Positions 1 through 8,581 of a stretch of 19,415 nt of DNA are shown piece after piece. The position numbers and the translations under genes are program-made. Below the pieces are notes generated by a model that had not been told where the DNA came from, did no database searches, and saw only the letters and a program-made list of their open reading frames with translations. Within the stretch, counting starts at the first letter, position 1, and every line of letters begins with the position of its first letter. The stretch is taken from positions 1-19,415 of the forward strand of contig AUXH01000369.1 in assembly GCA_000482145.1 (NCBI GenBank), given 5' to 3'. The stretch is from Strigomonas culicis (taxonomy: Eukaryota; Euglenozoa; Kinetoplastea; Trypanosomatida; Trypanosomatidae).

Positions 1-138
1 TACTTGTACGTTCCCGTCTTCCTTGTAAGTATTGTTGGTGAGGCTGTTTTTGTCATTAATCTTTTTTTTTTTTTGCATGAAAGAATCGTTTTCGGTTTTG
101 ATTGTATGAATTAAAATAATAATAAAAAATGTATACAT
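1..138 (-). other. Possible 5' end of the next gene downstream (runs off the left edge)
   Basis: On the minus strand a pyrimidine stretch ends in an AG at 187-188, a plausible trans-splice acceptor for a gene lying mostly outside the window. Two reading frames are open to the edge. One starts at an ATG at 136-138 (in-frame ATG also at 76-78) and passes through a run of 13 A. The other starts at an ATG at 54-56 and gives 18 codons. I cannot tell which is coding, or whether all of it is 5'UTR. Product unknown. Confidence 0.3.
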
Positions 139-288
139 ATGCGCTAGCCGTTATGTAAATACACCTTACGCATTCCTATTTCAACGCTAAAGAAGAAACG
201 GAGCGCAGTAGTATACGAAACTCATCCCTTTTCCTTCCCTTTTTGTCCTTCTATGCGAATGACACTCCTCGCTCTGTTTGCGGTCGCT

Positions 289-3195
289 CTAGTTGTAAAA
301 CTCAAGCGGCGCACAGGAACACATGAGGTTGCGATCACCGTAAGTGTTATCGACGCGGCTGGCGGTCGGCCAGTACTTCTCAATTGCCTGGTACTTTGTT
401 GGGAAAGCGGCCTGCTGGCGCGTGTAGGGCCGGTTCCACTCATCGGCCATGACCGTCTTCGCCGTATGCGGTGCATTCTTCAAGAGATTGTTGTCCTGGG
501 GCTGATCACCCTTTTCAATGGCCGCAATCTCGGCGCGAATCGAAATGAGGGCATCAGCAAGCCGATCGAGCTCACGCTTCGATTCCGACTCTGTCGGTTC
601 AATCATGAGGGTGCCCACGACCGGGAAGGAGAGAGTAGGCGCGTGGAAGCCGTAGTCCATGAGACGCTTCGCCACGTCCTCGGCCTCAATGTGCGCGGTC
701 TTTTTGAAGGGGCGAAGGTCAAGAATGAACTCGTGCGCGCATAGGTTGTTCTTACCCAAGAAGCAAATCTCATAGTGCTGTTCCAGCCGCTTCTTGAGGT
801 AGTTGGCATTGAGCACCGCGTAGGCCGTGCACGTCTTAACGCCTTGGGTGCCGAGCATCTGAAAGAGCGTGTACGGTATTGTAAGAATGGACGCGGAACC
901 GTACGCCGCCTGCGACACCTGACCAAAGGAGGACTTCCCGCCGACGGAAGGATCATAGGCGGAGTTCGGAAGGAAAGGCGCAAGATGCTGCCGCACCACG
1001 ATGGGGCCAGCGCCGGGGCCACCGCCGCCGTGGGGAATGGAAAAGGTCTTGTGAAGGTTCAGGTGCATCACATCCCCACCAATGAAGGCAGGGCCACTGA
1101 AACCCGCGACGGCATTAAAGTTCGCACCATCAATGTAGCACTGGCCGCCGTGCTCGTGAACCAGCGAGGTCATCCTCGAGATGTCCTGGTCACAGAGCCC
1201 ATAGGTGCTCGGATAAGTAATCATCAGACAGCTGAGCTCCTTGGCGTGCTTCTTACATTTGCTCTCGAAGTCGGCCATATCAACGCGGCCGTCATCGGTG
1301 CACTTGACCGTTACCACCTTGAGGCCTGCCAGGACCGCAGAGGCGGGGTTCGTGCCATGCGCGCTGGTGGGAATGAGACACACCTTGCGGCCCTTGTCGC
1401 CCTTCGACTCATGGTACGCCTGAATCGCGCGGAGCCCCGTGTACTCTCCGTTGGCGCCACTGTTCGGTTGCAGCGAGCAGGCGGCCATGCCGGTGACATC
1501 GCACAACCACTTTTCGAGTTCCGTGAGCATCTCGTGGTAACCCTGTGTTTGATGGGCCGGTGCGTACGGATGAATCGAGTTGAACTCGGGCCACGTCAAG
1601 GGACGCATGGAGGCAGCAGGGTTCAGCTTCATGGTGCAGGAGCCGAGCGGGATCATACCATGTGTCAGACCGTAGTCCTTGCGCTGAAGCCGCTGAATAT
1701 AGCGCATCAGCTCCGTCTCGCTCTGGTAGCTGCTGAACACCGCTTCCTGCATGAAGGTCGACGTCCGCGCCAAGTGAGACGGAATGGGTGTCGCGGTGTC
1801 GGCAACCTTGGAGAGCGCCGGCACGTTCACCGACGGCATGCCGGCCTCCTCCAACAGCGTCTTGATGTGCGTCTCCGTGGTGGTTTCGTCCACGGAAATG
1901 GAAACCATGTCGTCCGTCTTGTTGACAAACACGTTGATGCCGCGTGCCTCGCAGCCCTTGGCGTACTCGGCGGCGTTGGGCAAGGCGAAGGTAATCGTGT
2001 CAAAGTAGGTCTTATTGATAAGCTTGATGCCGAGCGACTCCAGACCCACCGCAAGGACCTTTGTCAATGAATGGATTTGCGTCGCGAGCTGCTTCATTCC
2101 TTCCGGGCCATGGTAGACACCGTAGAAGGCGTTCATATTAGCCAGCAGCGCCTGCGCCGTGCAGATATTCGAGGTGGCCCGCTCGCGCTTGATGTGCTGC
2201 TCGCGCGTCTGCAGCGCCATGCGTATCGACATCTCGCCGCTGCTGTCACGGCTGATGCCCACGATGCGACCGGGCGTGATGCGCTTAAATTCATCGCGAA
2301 AGGCGAAGATGCCGGCGTGCGGCCCGCCGTAGCCTAGCGGCGTTCCAAGGCGCTGAGCGGACCCCACAACCACATCCGCACCCATATCGCCGGGCGCCTT
2401 TATGAGGGTATCCGCGAGGAGATCCGTGCCGCAGCAGCACACAACGCCGTGTTCCTTCGCCTTGGCAAAAATGGCGGCAAAATCATGGATTTCACCCTTC
2501 ATGTCCGGCGATTGCACCAAAATGCCCGAAAGGTCAGGGTTCGTAAGGTCCAGCTCATTCACATCGCCAACGACGATGTTGATGTTAAGCGGCGCCGCAC
2601 GAGTCTTGACCATCTCCACAGTCGTGGCAAAAGCGTCCTTGGACACAAAGAAGGTGTTGCGTTTTTGGCGGTGGTGGCTAAAGCACAAATACATCGCTTC
2701 CGCGCTCGCCGTGGCATGGTCGAGGAGGGAGGCGTTTGCATAGTCCATCTTGGTGAGTCCTGCCACCATGGTCTGGAAATTAAGAAGCGACTCCAGGCGC
2801 CCTTGCGATATTTCCGCCTGGTAGGGGGTGTAGGGCGTGTACCACATGGGGTTCTCCAGAACATTGCGCAAGATGACAGGGGGCACGATGCACTCATAAA
2901 AGCCTTGTCCAATCATGTTTTTCACAACTTTGTTTTTCCTGCTCAGGTCCCGCAGGCGGTCCAGAGCCGCCGACTCACTGACCGCCGGAACGGGGGCCAT
3001 TTCCGGGCGAAGAACATCCTTTGAGAATATACTTGCAGCCATTTCAAACACATTTTTTGCTCCGACAGCGTTCAGCATATCCTGCGTGTCTTGCTTCGTG
3101 GGCCCAATGTGACGATTCAAGTAATTGTCGGTCGCTGTTCCACGGGACAACGCCGAGACGGCAAACACCGTTGGGGCGATGAAACGACGAAGCAT
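289..3195 (-). CDS. GCVP: Glycine dehydrogenase (decarboxylating), glycine cleavage system P-protein, mitochondrial
   Basis: This 968-aa PLP enzyme decarboxylates glycine and passes the aminomethyl group to the lipoyl arm of H-protein in the mitochondrial glycine cleavage complex. The length fits the single-chain eukaryotic P-protein, with both halves (the bacterial GcvPA and GcvPB equivalents) fused. The N-terminus (MLRRFIAPTVFAVSALSRGT) is basic and hydroxylated like a mitochondrial presequence and leads into the family opening NRHIGP. The C-terminal half carries GSCTMKLNPA and the PLP-lysine motif LHKTFSIPHGGGGPG, with the lysine at about residue 716. The ATG at 3193-3195 is the first after the splice signal, and no upstream ATG lies in the predicted 5'UTR. 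Codons are GC-rich, suggesting strong expression. No frameshift or missing block is seen. Confidence 0.97.
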   Translation of the reverse strand: MLRRFIAPTVFAVSALSRGTATDNYLNRHIGPTKQDTQDMLNAVGAKNVFEMAASIFSKDVLRPEMAPVPAVSESAALDRLRDLSRKNKVVKNMIGQGFYECIVPPVILRNVLENPMWYTPYTPYQAEISQGRLESLLNFQTMVAGLTKMDYANASLLDHATASAEAMYLCFSHHRQKRNTFFVSKDAFATTVEMVKTRAAPLNINIVVGDVNELDLTNPDLSGILVQSPDMKGEIHDFAAIFAKAKEHGVVCCCGTDLLADTLIKAPGDMGADVVVGSAQRLGTPLGYGGPHAGIFAFRDEFKRITPGRIVGISRDSSGEMSIRMALQTREQHIKRERATSNICTAQALLANMNAFYGVYHGPEGMKQLATQIHSLTKVLAVGLESLGIKLINKTYFDTITFALPNAAEYAKGCEARGINVFVNKTDDMVSISVDETTTETHIKTLLEEAGMPSVNVPALSKVADTATPIPSHLARTSTFMQEAVFSSYQSETELMRYIQRLQRKDYGLTHGMIPLGSCTMKLNPAASMRPLTWPEFNSIHPYAPAHQTQGYHEMLTELEKWLCDVTGMAACSLQPNSGANGEYTGLRAIQAYHESKGDKGRKVCLIPTSAHGTNPASAVLAGLKVVTVKCTDDGRVDMADFESKCKKHAKELSCLMITYPSTYGLCDQDISRMTSLVHEHGGQCYIDGANFNAVAGFSGPAFIGGDVMHLNLHKTFSIPHGGGGPGAGPIVVRQHLAPFLPNSAYDPSVGGKSSFGQVSQAAYGSASILTIPYTLFQMLGTQGVKTCTAYAVLNANYLKKRLEQHYEICFLGKNNLCAHEFILDLRPFKKTAHIEAEDVAKRLMDYGFHAPTLSFPVVGTLMIEPTESESKRELDRLADALISIRAEIAAIEKGDQPQDNNLLKNAPHTAKTVMADEWNRPYTRQQAAFPTKYQAIEKYWPTASRVDNTYGDRNLMCSCAPLEFYN

Positions 3196-3736
3196 GGCGT
3201 GCGCGTAATCGGTTTGGTGAATAGAAATTGAAAAGAATTCAAAAGCGAAGACTCGTCAACAGGCGTTATTCACTCTTTCAGTAGAAGGAAAAAATAGAAT
3301 TAAATAATAAAAAAAAAACGTTAAATTGAAGAAGGCGATCGATGAGCTCTTTGACTTCAAGGGGGACAACGGTGCAACCGTAAGTATAAAGTCAAACAAG
3401 ATGTGAAGAAGATATTGAAGGGACAGAAAGAAACATGGATGCAATACAATGCAATTCCTTGCACAAAAAAGGTTGATGATTTCTTCAAGGCAAACAGCAG
3501 AATTCCCCGATAATAAGTTGTTTTTCATTTTCCCTTTTTTTTCTTGCGGTCTTGTGCTGTGTACGGATGGTGACGTTCCAATTGGTTATAAATATATATA
3601 TATATGTACGCTTCATTGACCAGCTACGTGTTGATACTGCAAACAGAGTGTTATATTGTACATTTATGTTTGTTTCGCTTTTTTTTTTTACTACGCTGAA
3701 TCTCTCTATCCATTGCCTCATACTCACACACTCTAC
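3196..3736 (-). other. Spacer between the CDK-like kinase and GCVP
   Basis: This AT-rich spacer holds the kinase 3'UTR and the GCVP 5' signals. On the minus strand a T/C tract (about 3281-3320) is followed by AG at 3275-3276 and 3273-3274, predicting a GCVP 5'UTR of roughly 78 nt with no upstream ATG. A short (TA)n run sits at 3592-3605. No convincing gene is present. Confidence 0.6.
3273..3320 (-). promoter_or_regulatory. Predicted trans-splice acceptor and polypyrimidine tract for GCVP
   Basis: The sense-strand pyrimidine tract is followed by AG at 3275-3276, with a second AG two bases on. The first ATG downstream is the GCVP start. Read from sequence only; the exact site is not proven. 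Confidence 0.5.
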
Positions 3737-4609
3737 TTATACCTCGTCGAAAAAAGAGTGCCGCAGAGCATCCACAGCAGAGACTCGTGTCCGTGGGTTT
3801 AGAGAGAGCATAGAGGAGAGAAGATCAAGAGCCGTTGCGGGACTAAACGGGAACAATTGCGTGAGGCCGCATCCCGTCTTTGCGTCGAAATGTACCTTAT
3901 CCCAGTCCGGTAGTTCCTCATAAATGGATACCGCTTCCCCCGAGGGTGTACCTAGAACATCAAATATTTTTGACAGCTGGTTTAGATCGCCATCACCCGA
4001 GAAGAGCGGGCCGGGCGCGCCACGAAGCAGCTCAGCAAAAATACACCCGGCAGACCATATGTCTATTTCAGCACCGTAAGAGCGACGACCAAACAAGAGC
4101 TCTGGGGCTCGGTACCACCGGGATACGACCTCGTGCGACATATCATCTGCCTTGAAACGTGAAAGCCCAAAGTCGCCAAGTTTCAGTACACCATTTCCCG
4201 TAAGAAAACAGTTGGCTGGCTTTACGTCCCGATGAAGAATGCCCATTTTATGAACGTAAGCGAGAGCTGTGAGCAGCATTTTTAACAGGTGTCGCACGGA
4301 CGACAGATCTAGGGGTGTGCAAATAGAAAACTGACGAATAAATGCACCAAGATCCATTTTGCAGCGCTCCATCACAATCACCATACACGAGTAGTGAGGG
4401 AAGACATCTACCACTTTCACAACAAACGGATGATCGAGGCGACTGACGATCAAAAGCTCACGCGCGACGGGATGCGGAATACCCTCCGTTGTTCTGCCTA
4501 CACGGATTTGCTTAATAGCGACGGGCACACCGGTATGTCTGACCAATCCCTTCCTCACAGTCCCGTATTGGCCACTCCCAATGACCGCACCTGGTATATA
4601 GTTTTCCAT
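3737..4609 (-). CDS. CDK-family (CMGC) protein kinase, CDK20/CCRK-like
   Basis: This is a 290-aa kinase consisting almost only of the catalytic domain. Visible elements are the Gly loop GSGQYGTV (11-18), VAIK lysine K33, helix-C glutamate E51, HRDVKPAN with D128, DFG at 146-148, and the CDK-type SRWYRAPELL. The cyclin-binding helix reads EGIPHPVAREL instead of PSTAIRE, closer to CDK20-type sequences. The phrases VFPHYSCMVIVMERCKMDL and ELPDWDKVHFD also recall human CDK20. Tyr15 of the Gly loop is kept but Thr14 is Gln. The T-loop acceptor is Ser158 (MSHEVV) where most CDKs have Thr. I chose the ATG at 4607-4609: the longer frame to 4720 begins with GTG and its extra 37 hydrophobic residues translate the polypyrimidine tract. 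By remembered synteny next to GCVP it may correspond to trypanosome CRK7, unverified. Confidence 0.88.
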   Translation of the reverse strand: MENYIPGAVIGSGQYGTVRKGLVRHTGVPVAIKQIRVGRTTEGIPHPVARELLIVSRLDHPFVVKVVDVFPHYSCMVIVMERCKMDLGAFIRQFSICTPLDLSSVRHLLKMLLTALAYVHKMGILHRDVKPANCFLTGNGVLKLGDFGLSRFKADDMSHEVVSRWYRAPELLFGRRSYGAEIDIWSAGCIFAELLRGAPGPLFSGDGDLNQLSKIFDVLGTPSGEAVSIYEELPDWDKVHFDAKTGCGLTQLFPFSPATALDLLSSMLSLNPRTRVSAVDALRHSFFDEV

Positions 4610-4629
4610 GATCAGGCAATGTAACAGTA

Positions 4630-4680
4630 CTAAAAGAAAGAGTGGTAACAAAAGAAAAAAAATGGAGAGGGGAAAAAAGA
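4630..4680 (-). promoter_or_regulatory. Predicted trans-splice acceptor and polypyrimidine tract for the CDK-like kinase
   Basis: A T/C-rich sense-strand tract ends in AG at 4630-4631, leaving a 20-nt 5'UTR before the ATG at 4609. This fixes the kinase start, since any upstream codon would lie inside the tract or before the splice site. Confidence 0.6.
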
Positions 4681-4735
4681 TGCACAGAAAATCTGCGAAC
4701 ATCAGGCGTAGAAAATACACTTACAAGATTTCTTT

Positions 4736-4765
4736 TATATACATATATATATATATATATATATA
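4736..4765. repeat. (TA)n microsatellite
   Basis: A near-perfect run of alternating A and T about 30 bp long lies in the spacer upstream of the kinase. It is one of several such runs in the spacers here. Confidence 0.85.
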
Positions 4766-4856
4766 CAGAATACTTTTCTTCGTCTCCCGTTCGTTTTCAT
4801 ATAGAACAAGAAGTTTTGCTCCTATATGGTCTTTCATTATTACCCTCTCGCCAAGG

Positions 4857-5606
4857 TCACTTCTCTTTCTGAAGTGCTTGAGCGCGTTTAAAGGCATTCA
4901 TACGAGGGCGCGGAGGTACATTGGATGACACCGCCTGCTTATGATCTGGATCAGGCGGACGCGCAGTTTCCTTCTCTTGCTCTTCCGATACAAGAGGAAG
5001 CGCAGCACTCTGTTTTGGGGGTAGTGTTGGCTCATCCACTGTGAGCAACGAAGCTATATCGTCCCTCTCCGGGTCTACAGCAGAAAGTGCATCGAGATCC
5101 ACCAGAGACGATAGTGGCGGAGACGACCGTGGGCTGTCCGGGGCAGGTATAAAGCTTGTTGTCGACATGCCTACTGCGGTCGCCTCCTTCTCCTTCAACA
5201 ACTCTTTCTTTAGATGTTCTGTCGCGAGGAGGCGCGACTGCTTTTTTACAGCAGATTCCTTCAAGGACCGCATCTTAATATGCCGTTTAATGCTACTTGT
5301 CCCGTTAGCAGCTACAGGAGCTGAGTTGTTGCTAGCAACACCAAGTAGGGGAAGATCATGAATCGCAATCGATGAAGGTTGATCCACACCATCGCGAAAA
5401 CGAAACACTTTTGACGACCAATTGTTTTTTTTTATCCATGCCCGATGCTGATCTTCTTCTTCCTGTTCCGACATATCAGAATGGTCCCCTTCGCTGATAA
5501 CATCACCGGTACTCTCGTTTCGCTTCTGGACTGTTTCAGCTTCTCCATCCGGACTGACTGCTTTGGGCTTCAGTTTAATTGAATTCAGAAAGCTAGAAAG
5601 ATCCAT
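4857..5606 (-). CDS. Uncharacterised Ser/Pro- and charge-rich protein, 249 aa
   Basis: I do not recognise this family. The protein looks largely disordered. It has a short hydrophobic N-terminus (MDLSSFLNSIKLKPK), an acidic stretch around residues 36-52 (ending SEQEEEDQ), then RAWIKKNNWSSKVFRFRDG (about 55-73), which is the most protein-like segment and possibly a binding motif. A basic helix-prone block follows (about 107-142, Lys/Arg-rich with regular Leu, possible coiled coil or nuclear signal), then Ser-Pro dipeptides (158-165) and a basic tail (RMNAFKRAQALQKEK). There is no signal peptide or membrane segment. The ATG at 5604-5606 was chosen because the longer frame begins with GTG at 5654. 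Coding reality is supported by the flanking splice signals, the long frame on the transcribed strand and higher GC than the spacers. Confidence 0.75.
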   Translation of the reverse strand: MDLSSFLNSIKLKPKAVSPDGEAETVQKRNESTGDVISEGDHSDMSEQEEEDQHRAWIKKNNWSSKVFRFRDGVDQPSSIAIHDLPLLGVASNNSAPVAANGTSSIKRHIKMRSLKESAVKKQSRLLATEHLKKELLKEKEATAVGMSTTSFIPAPDSPRSSPPLSSLVDLDALSAVDPERDDIASLLTVDEPTLPPKQSAALPLVSEEQEKETARPPDPDHKQAVSSNVPPRPRMNAFKRAQALQKEK

Positions 5607-5711
5607 GTTGTTTTGGGGAGAGTGAAAAGAGGTACAATGAGGTACCACGTACACGGATGTGGATATAATAATAATAACAATAAACTAACAACGCGCCAAA
5701 ATGTGAATTAC

Positions 5712-5750
5712 CTGACAACGAAAGAGAGGAAGAAGGGGGGGGGAGAGGAT
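5712..5750 (-). promoter_or_regulatory. Predicted trans-splice acceptor for the 249-aa gene, with a C9 run in the tract
   Basis: On the sense strand the tract contains nine consecutive C (complement of G at 5735-5743) flanked by C/T blocks, followed by AG at 5712-5713. The predicted 5'UTR is about 105 nt and contains no upstream ATG. A later AG at 5685-5686 is an alternative. Confidence 0.5.
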
Positions 5751-6129
5751 ATATATATATGTATTCGGTGCATGTATTGGTCTCCACTCCACCGTGTATT
5801 GTGTTCCACACAACCCATCCATGATCAGACGTCGCTTAACATTAAACTATCAAACACGCCTAGAAGAGTAAGAGAAAAAATGTTTTTTTTTTGTTACAAA
5901 AAGAAAACAATATAGTACACACGCATTTATAAAATAGTGTTCTCCAGTGAAGATTGCATTCATTAATGATCCATAGATTGTTCTAGATACTTGTATGATT
6001 TCAATTTCATACACAATGGTACAAGGGATAAAAAGTAAAAAGAAACATCTGTGAGTTAATGCGTTTAGAGCTAGCACAAAGAGAAAAAAGAGAGAAAGTT
6101 GTATTGCTCATACTCTTGACAAAGCTCAT

Positions 6130-6180
6130 TTATATATATACATATATACGGATGTATGTATGTATGTATGTGTGTATATA
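6130..6180. repeat. (TA)n/(TATG)n compound microsatellite
   Basis: A run of TA units passes into about five TATG/TGTATG units and back into TA. It lies just downstream of the FYVE-gene stop codon, so it is transcribed in its 3'UTR. Confidence 0.8.
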
Positions 6181-6212
6181 TCCGCCGCGATGTACCAAGA
6201 CGTTGATATGTA

Positions 6213-7187
6213 CTACATGAACTCTACGTGGTAAGATGTAGTTGATGTTGTACACGGCGAAGTAGCATGGGCAAAGAAGTCTCGTAGAGACGATACAGAG
6301 TCCCAAGGCAAATTACCCTTTACCTCTTCCAGCTCTTCTATCGAAAGCGTAGACAGTACAACATCCTTGTAGTGCGTGGCAACATCTAACGCGCGAACAT
6401 CGCCAACAATCTGTTGCACATCCGTGGAAAAATGCAGCCGCTGCAGCAAGGAACGCTTTTCAACGTCTCCGTACTGCTTGAAAGGACCAGCGGAAAGCTT
6501 GAAAAAGGACTCGGATAAACGTTCAGCTAAGTCACTCATGGTTTCCGCGTTGCCCACTGTAATGACATTAACGGTGTAACACGTTTCCGACGCGAAGAGC
6601 AAAACACGTAATACATTGTTAGCACTGCTTGACACAAGATTACCGGAGAGCACTGGAAGAAAAGAAACACTGTTGTTGGTTTTTTTCTCATCCCAAGATG
6701 ACAGAATGTCCGCCACGGCAGCCGATATGTCAACCCCATTATTTGCCTCACTGTCGGTATCACTTTCTTCATCCGAATCATCCGAATTCAGTGTTGGATC
6801 GACAAAGAAATGCGAAGTGGCGGCCGTAGTGGTCGCGGGGACTGCTATCTCTCGGCGATCGGCTGCGGGCCTTTTGTCCACATACATACCTTGGGACCCT
6901 CCCATGTACAGCGGTTTGTCTTTATTCCTTGCGTGTGCACTGGATCGCCCGGCGTCTCGAGCGGCACGCATTTGAAGAAGCTCTCCGCAATCTATACACA
7001 CACGTTGCGGTTCTACGGGATCAATATCTGGGATCACACGCCATGTGTTGCAGCACGTGTAGCAAAATGTGCCGTTGCACAGTCGACACTGATGACGCCG
7101 CAGATGGGCTATCAACGGCTTTTCACACAAATCACACGTGTTGGCACCTTCGCCATCCTTTTCGCCGTCGCCATTTTCTAAAGACAT
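6213..7187 (-). CDS. FYVE-type zinc-finger protein, 324 aa
   Basis: The N-terminal finger has eight cysteines at about residues 18, 21, 34, 37, 42, 45, 64 and 67, with the basic core RRHQCRLCNGTFCYTCC and the closing RVCIDC. This matches the FYVE pattern (R-x-HHCR, then paired cysteines, then RVC), which commonly binds phosphatidylinositol 3-phosphate on endosomes. The usual WxxD before the first cysteine is absent and the second His of the core is Gln, so lipid binding is uncertain. A linker follows with an acidic Ser/Asp/Glu stretch near residues 133-147. An unrecognised C-terminal region (about 190-324) looks folded, with alternating hydrophobic and helical segments. The start is the ATG at 7185-7187; the longer frame begins with GTG at 7214. 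There is no signal peptide or membrane segment. Confidence 0.85.
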   Translation of the reverse strand: MSLENGDGEKDGEGANTCDLCEKPLIAHLRRHQCRLCNGTFCYTCCNTWRVIPDIDPVEPQRVCIDCGELLQMRAARDAGRSSAHARNKDKPLYMGGSQGMYVDKRPAADRREIAVPATTTAATSHFFVDPTLNSDDSDEESDTDSEANNGVDISAAVADILSSWDEKKTNNSVSFLPVLSGNLVSSSANNVLRVLLFASETCYTVNVITVGNAETMSDLAERLSESFFKLSAGPFKQYGDVEKRSLLQRLHFSTDVQQIVGDVRALDVATHYKDVVLSTLSIEELEEVKGNLPWDSVSSLRDFFAHATSPCTTSTTSYHVEFM

Positions 7188-7213
7188 TGCCAAATGGTAA
7201 ATTATGGCGGTCA

Positions 7214-7265
7214 CTCAATAGAAGAGAGAGAACCCTCGAGAGAACAGAGGAAAGAGGAGAAGTAT
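7214..7265 (-). promoter_or_regulatory. Predicted trans-splice acceptor region for the FYVE-protein gene
   Basis: The sense-strand C/T tract has two candidate AGs, at 7235-7236 and 7214-7215. The second leaves a 26-nt 5'UTR and the first about 47 nt. Both support the ATG at 7187. Confidence 0.5.
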
Positions 7266-7275
7266 TATCAAAAGT

Positions 7276-7303
7276 CCACACACAGCGAGCCACACACGCA
7301 CAT

Positions 7304-7340
<37 letters not shown>

Positions 7341-7341
7341 A
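7276..7341. repeat. (CA)n followed by (TA)n microsatellite
   Basis: An imperfect CA run (7276-7315) abuts an uninterrupted TA run of about 26 bp (7316-7341). In the minus-strand transcript it reads (UA)n then (UG)n. It lies between the stop of the 369-aa gene and the FYVE-gene splice tract. Confidence 0.9.
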
Positions 7342-7471
7342 GTATGTGATGGTCCTCGAATTAAAAACAATGTTGCTGCATTGTACTCATAAGTATGTAC
7401 ACAGACAGGCCTTCTTTACTTCACGAAGGAAATGGAACGCGAAGAAGGTACCAATCAGAAAAAAAATCATG

Positions 7472-8581
7472 TTACATTGGAAAGCTATTTACAAAAGCGT
7501 TTAGCGTCAGTGTGTGTTCTCCAAACGCCGTATCCATACTCTTATTGGTACGCGGAGGTGTGCCCCAAACCACTTTGGAGGGAGCACCTGGCAGAGGCGC
7601 ATGAGAGGATTGGTCCTCGTCTTCCGAATCATGCTCTTCCATTGACACAGACATGGTCGTCCTGGGACACTGCGCCAGCACCGGGTCGAAGTAGCCCATG
7701 GACACAGACTGCTGTTTGAGATTCCGTTGCTTTTTACGTGTGGCACAGTCCTTCACGGCGTACCCGCCGCGTCGCAGGTCATACTTTACCTGTAGATAGG
7801 CTCCCTCGGAGGGCCCGAGTAGATACGTGGGGTCTGTTTCGATGTCTACGGGCGCACTTGTCACCTTCGCAAAAGTGGTAACCGGCGGTGCGTCCTCGGC
7901 CGCTGTGGTTGTTGCGGGCACAGGCTGTAAAGCGTCTTGCTCCGCCTTTGTATACTTCGAGAGATCAAGCGAGAATTCCGGAAACCCTTGCGTGAAGCCA
8001 AGTAGTTTAAAGGCAAAAGGAGTGCGCCTACTGCGGACGGATGGGGAGGAGATGGAAAGTGGAGGAATGCGGAAGCCCTCCAAGGAGGAGGAAGAATCTG
8101 TAAGATTTGCCGGTGCCTCTTCTATCCACAGCTTTAGCGTGACAAGAGACAGAGGCGGATTACAAGGTGTCCGTACATTGTGGTTCGCGGGACCGTCTTG
8201 TGCACGTCCTTTCAATTTTGTCAGGCGTCTCTCCATACGAGAAGTCAGTAAAAAAACTTTAAATGCTCTCCGTAACGTAGAGAACAGCACCAACCGTGCG
8301 TCCACATTAGACAAGAGAGGTGTTACTTGCTCAGGAAAGGTAGTTGCCACAGCTCCTGCTTTTACCGTATAACAGTAATCGGGTACTCGCCGGTTCATAG
8401 CCGCCCTGTTTGCCAACAAGCGCTTCGCGAGATGATCGGCCTCTCGGTCCTCCATTATAATCTTTTCTTCTTCGTCTGACTTTGCACATCCCCTTCTGAC
8501 TAGAGTGTTGCTTGTTCTCTTATTAGTATACTCCTTCATCTTGGAGCGCAACACAGCTTCTAGAAACTCTTCCGTCTGCAT
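7472..8581 (-). CDS. Uncharacterised protein, 369 aa
   Basis: I do not recognise this family. The N-terminal 125 residues are highly charged and helix-prone (EEFLEAVLRSKMKEY; EEEKIIMEDREADHLAKRLL; TLRRAFKVFLLTSRMERRL), suggesting a helical or coiled-coil scaffold. A Ser/Pro linker follows (about 160-186), then a segment with aromatic and hydrophobic residues (FKLLGFTQGFPEFSLDLSKY, 191-210). After a Thr/Ala/Pro-rich stretch comes YLLGPSEGAYLQVKYDLRRGGYAV (about 253-276), which looks like a short ordered motif. A basic patch (TRKKQRNLKQQ) and an acidic stretch (EEHDSEDED, 315-323) lie near the end. There is no membrane segment or signal peptide. The ATG at 8579-8581 is the first after the AG at 8624-8625. 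Coding reality is well supported by length, strand and composition. Confidence 0.8.
   Translation of the reverse strand: MQTEEFLEAVLRSKMKEYTNKRTSNTLVRRGCAKSDEEEKIIMEDREADHLAKRLLANRAAMNRRVPDYCYTVKAGAVATTFPEQVTPLLSNVDARLVLFSTLRRAFKVFLLTSRMERRLTKLKGRAQDGPANHNVRTPCNPPLSLVTLKLWIEEAPANLTDSSSSLEGFRIPPLSISSPSVRSRRTPFAFKLLGFTQGFPEFSLDLSKYTKAEQDALQPVPATTTAAEDAPPVTTFAKVTSAPVDIETDPTYLLGPSEGAYLQVKYDLRRGGYAVKDCATRKKQRNLKQQSVSMGYFDPVLAQCPRTTMSVSMEEHDSEDEDQSSHAPLPGAPSKVVWGTPPRTNKSMDTAFGEHTLTLNAFVNSFPM

Larger units (their letters stand above)
5607..6212 (-). other. Spacer between the FYVE-protein gene and the 249-aa gene
   Basis: This AT-rich spacer is the FYVE-gene 3'UTR plus the 5' signals of the 249-aa gene. 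It contains short (TA)n and (TATG)n repeats and an (ATA)n run around 5664-5677. No RNA gene or credible small CDS is seen. Confidence 0.55.

Noticed and set aside
775..2070. 431-codon plus-strand open frame inside GCVP
   Set aside because: It is the antisense shadow of a fully conserved gene and results from GC-rich codon choice. There are no plus-strand splice signals upstream and its residues look like no known protein.
3256..3528. 90-codon minus-strand frame with hydrophobic stretches upstream of GCVP
   Set aside because: Its hydrophobic C-terminal half is a translation of the GCVP polypyrimidine tract and it ends past the predicted splice acceptor.
4610..4720. N-terminal hydrophobic extension (signal anchor) on the CDK-like kinase
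   Set aside because: The extension starts at GTG and lies upstream of and across the AG at 4630-4631, so it would not be in the mature mRNA.
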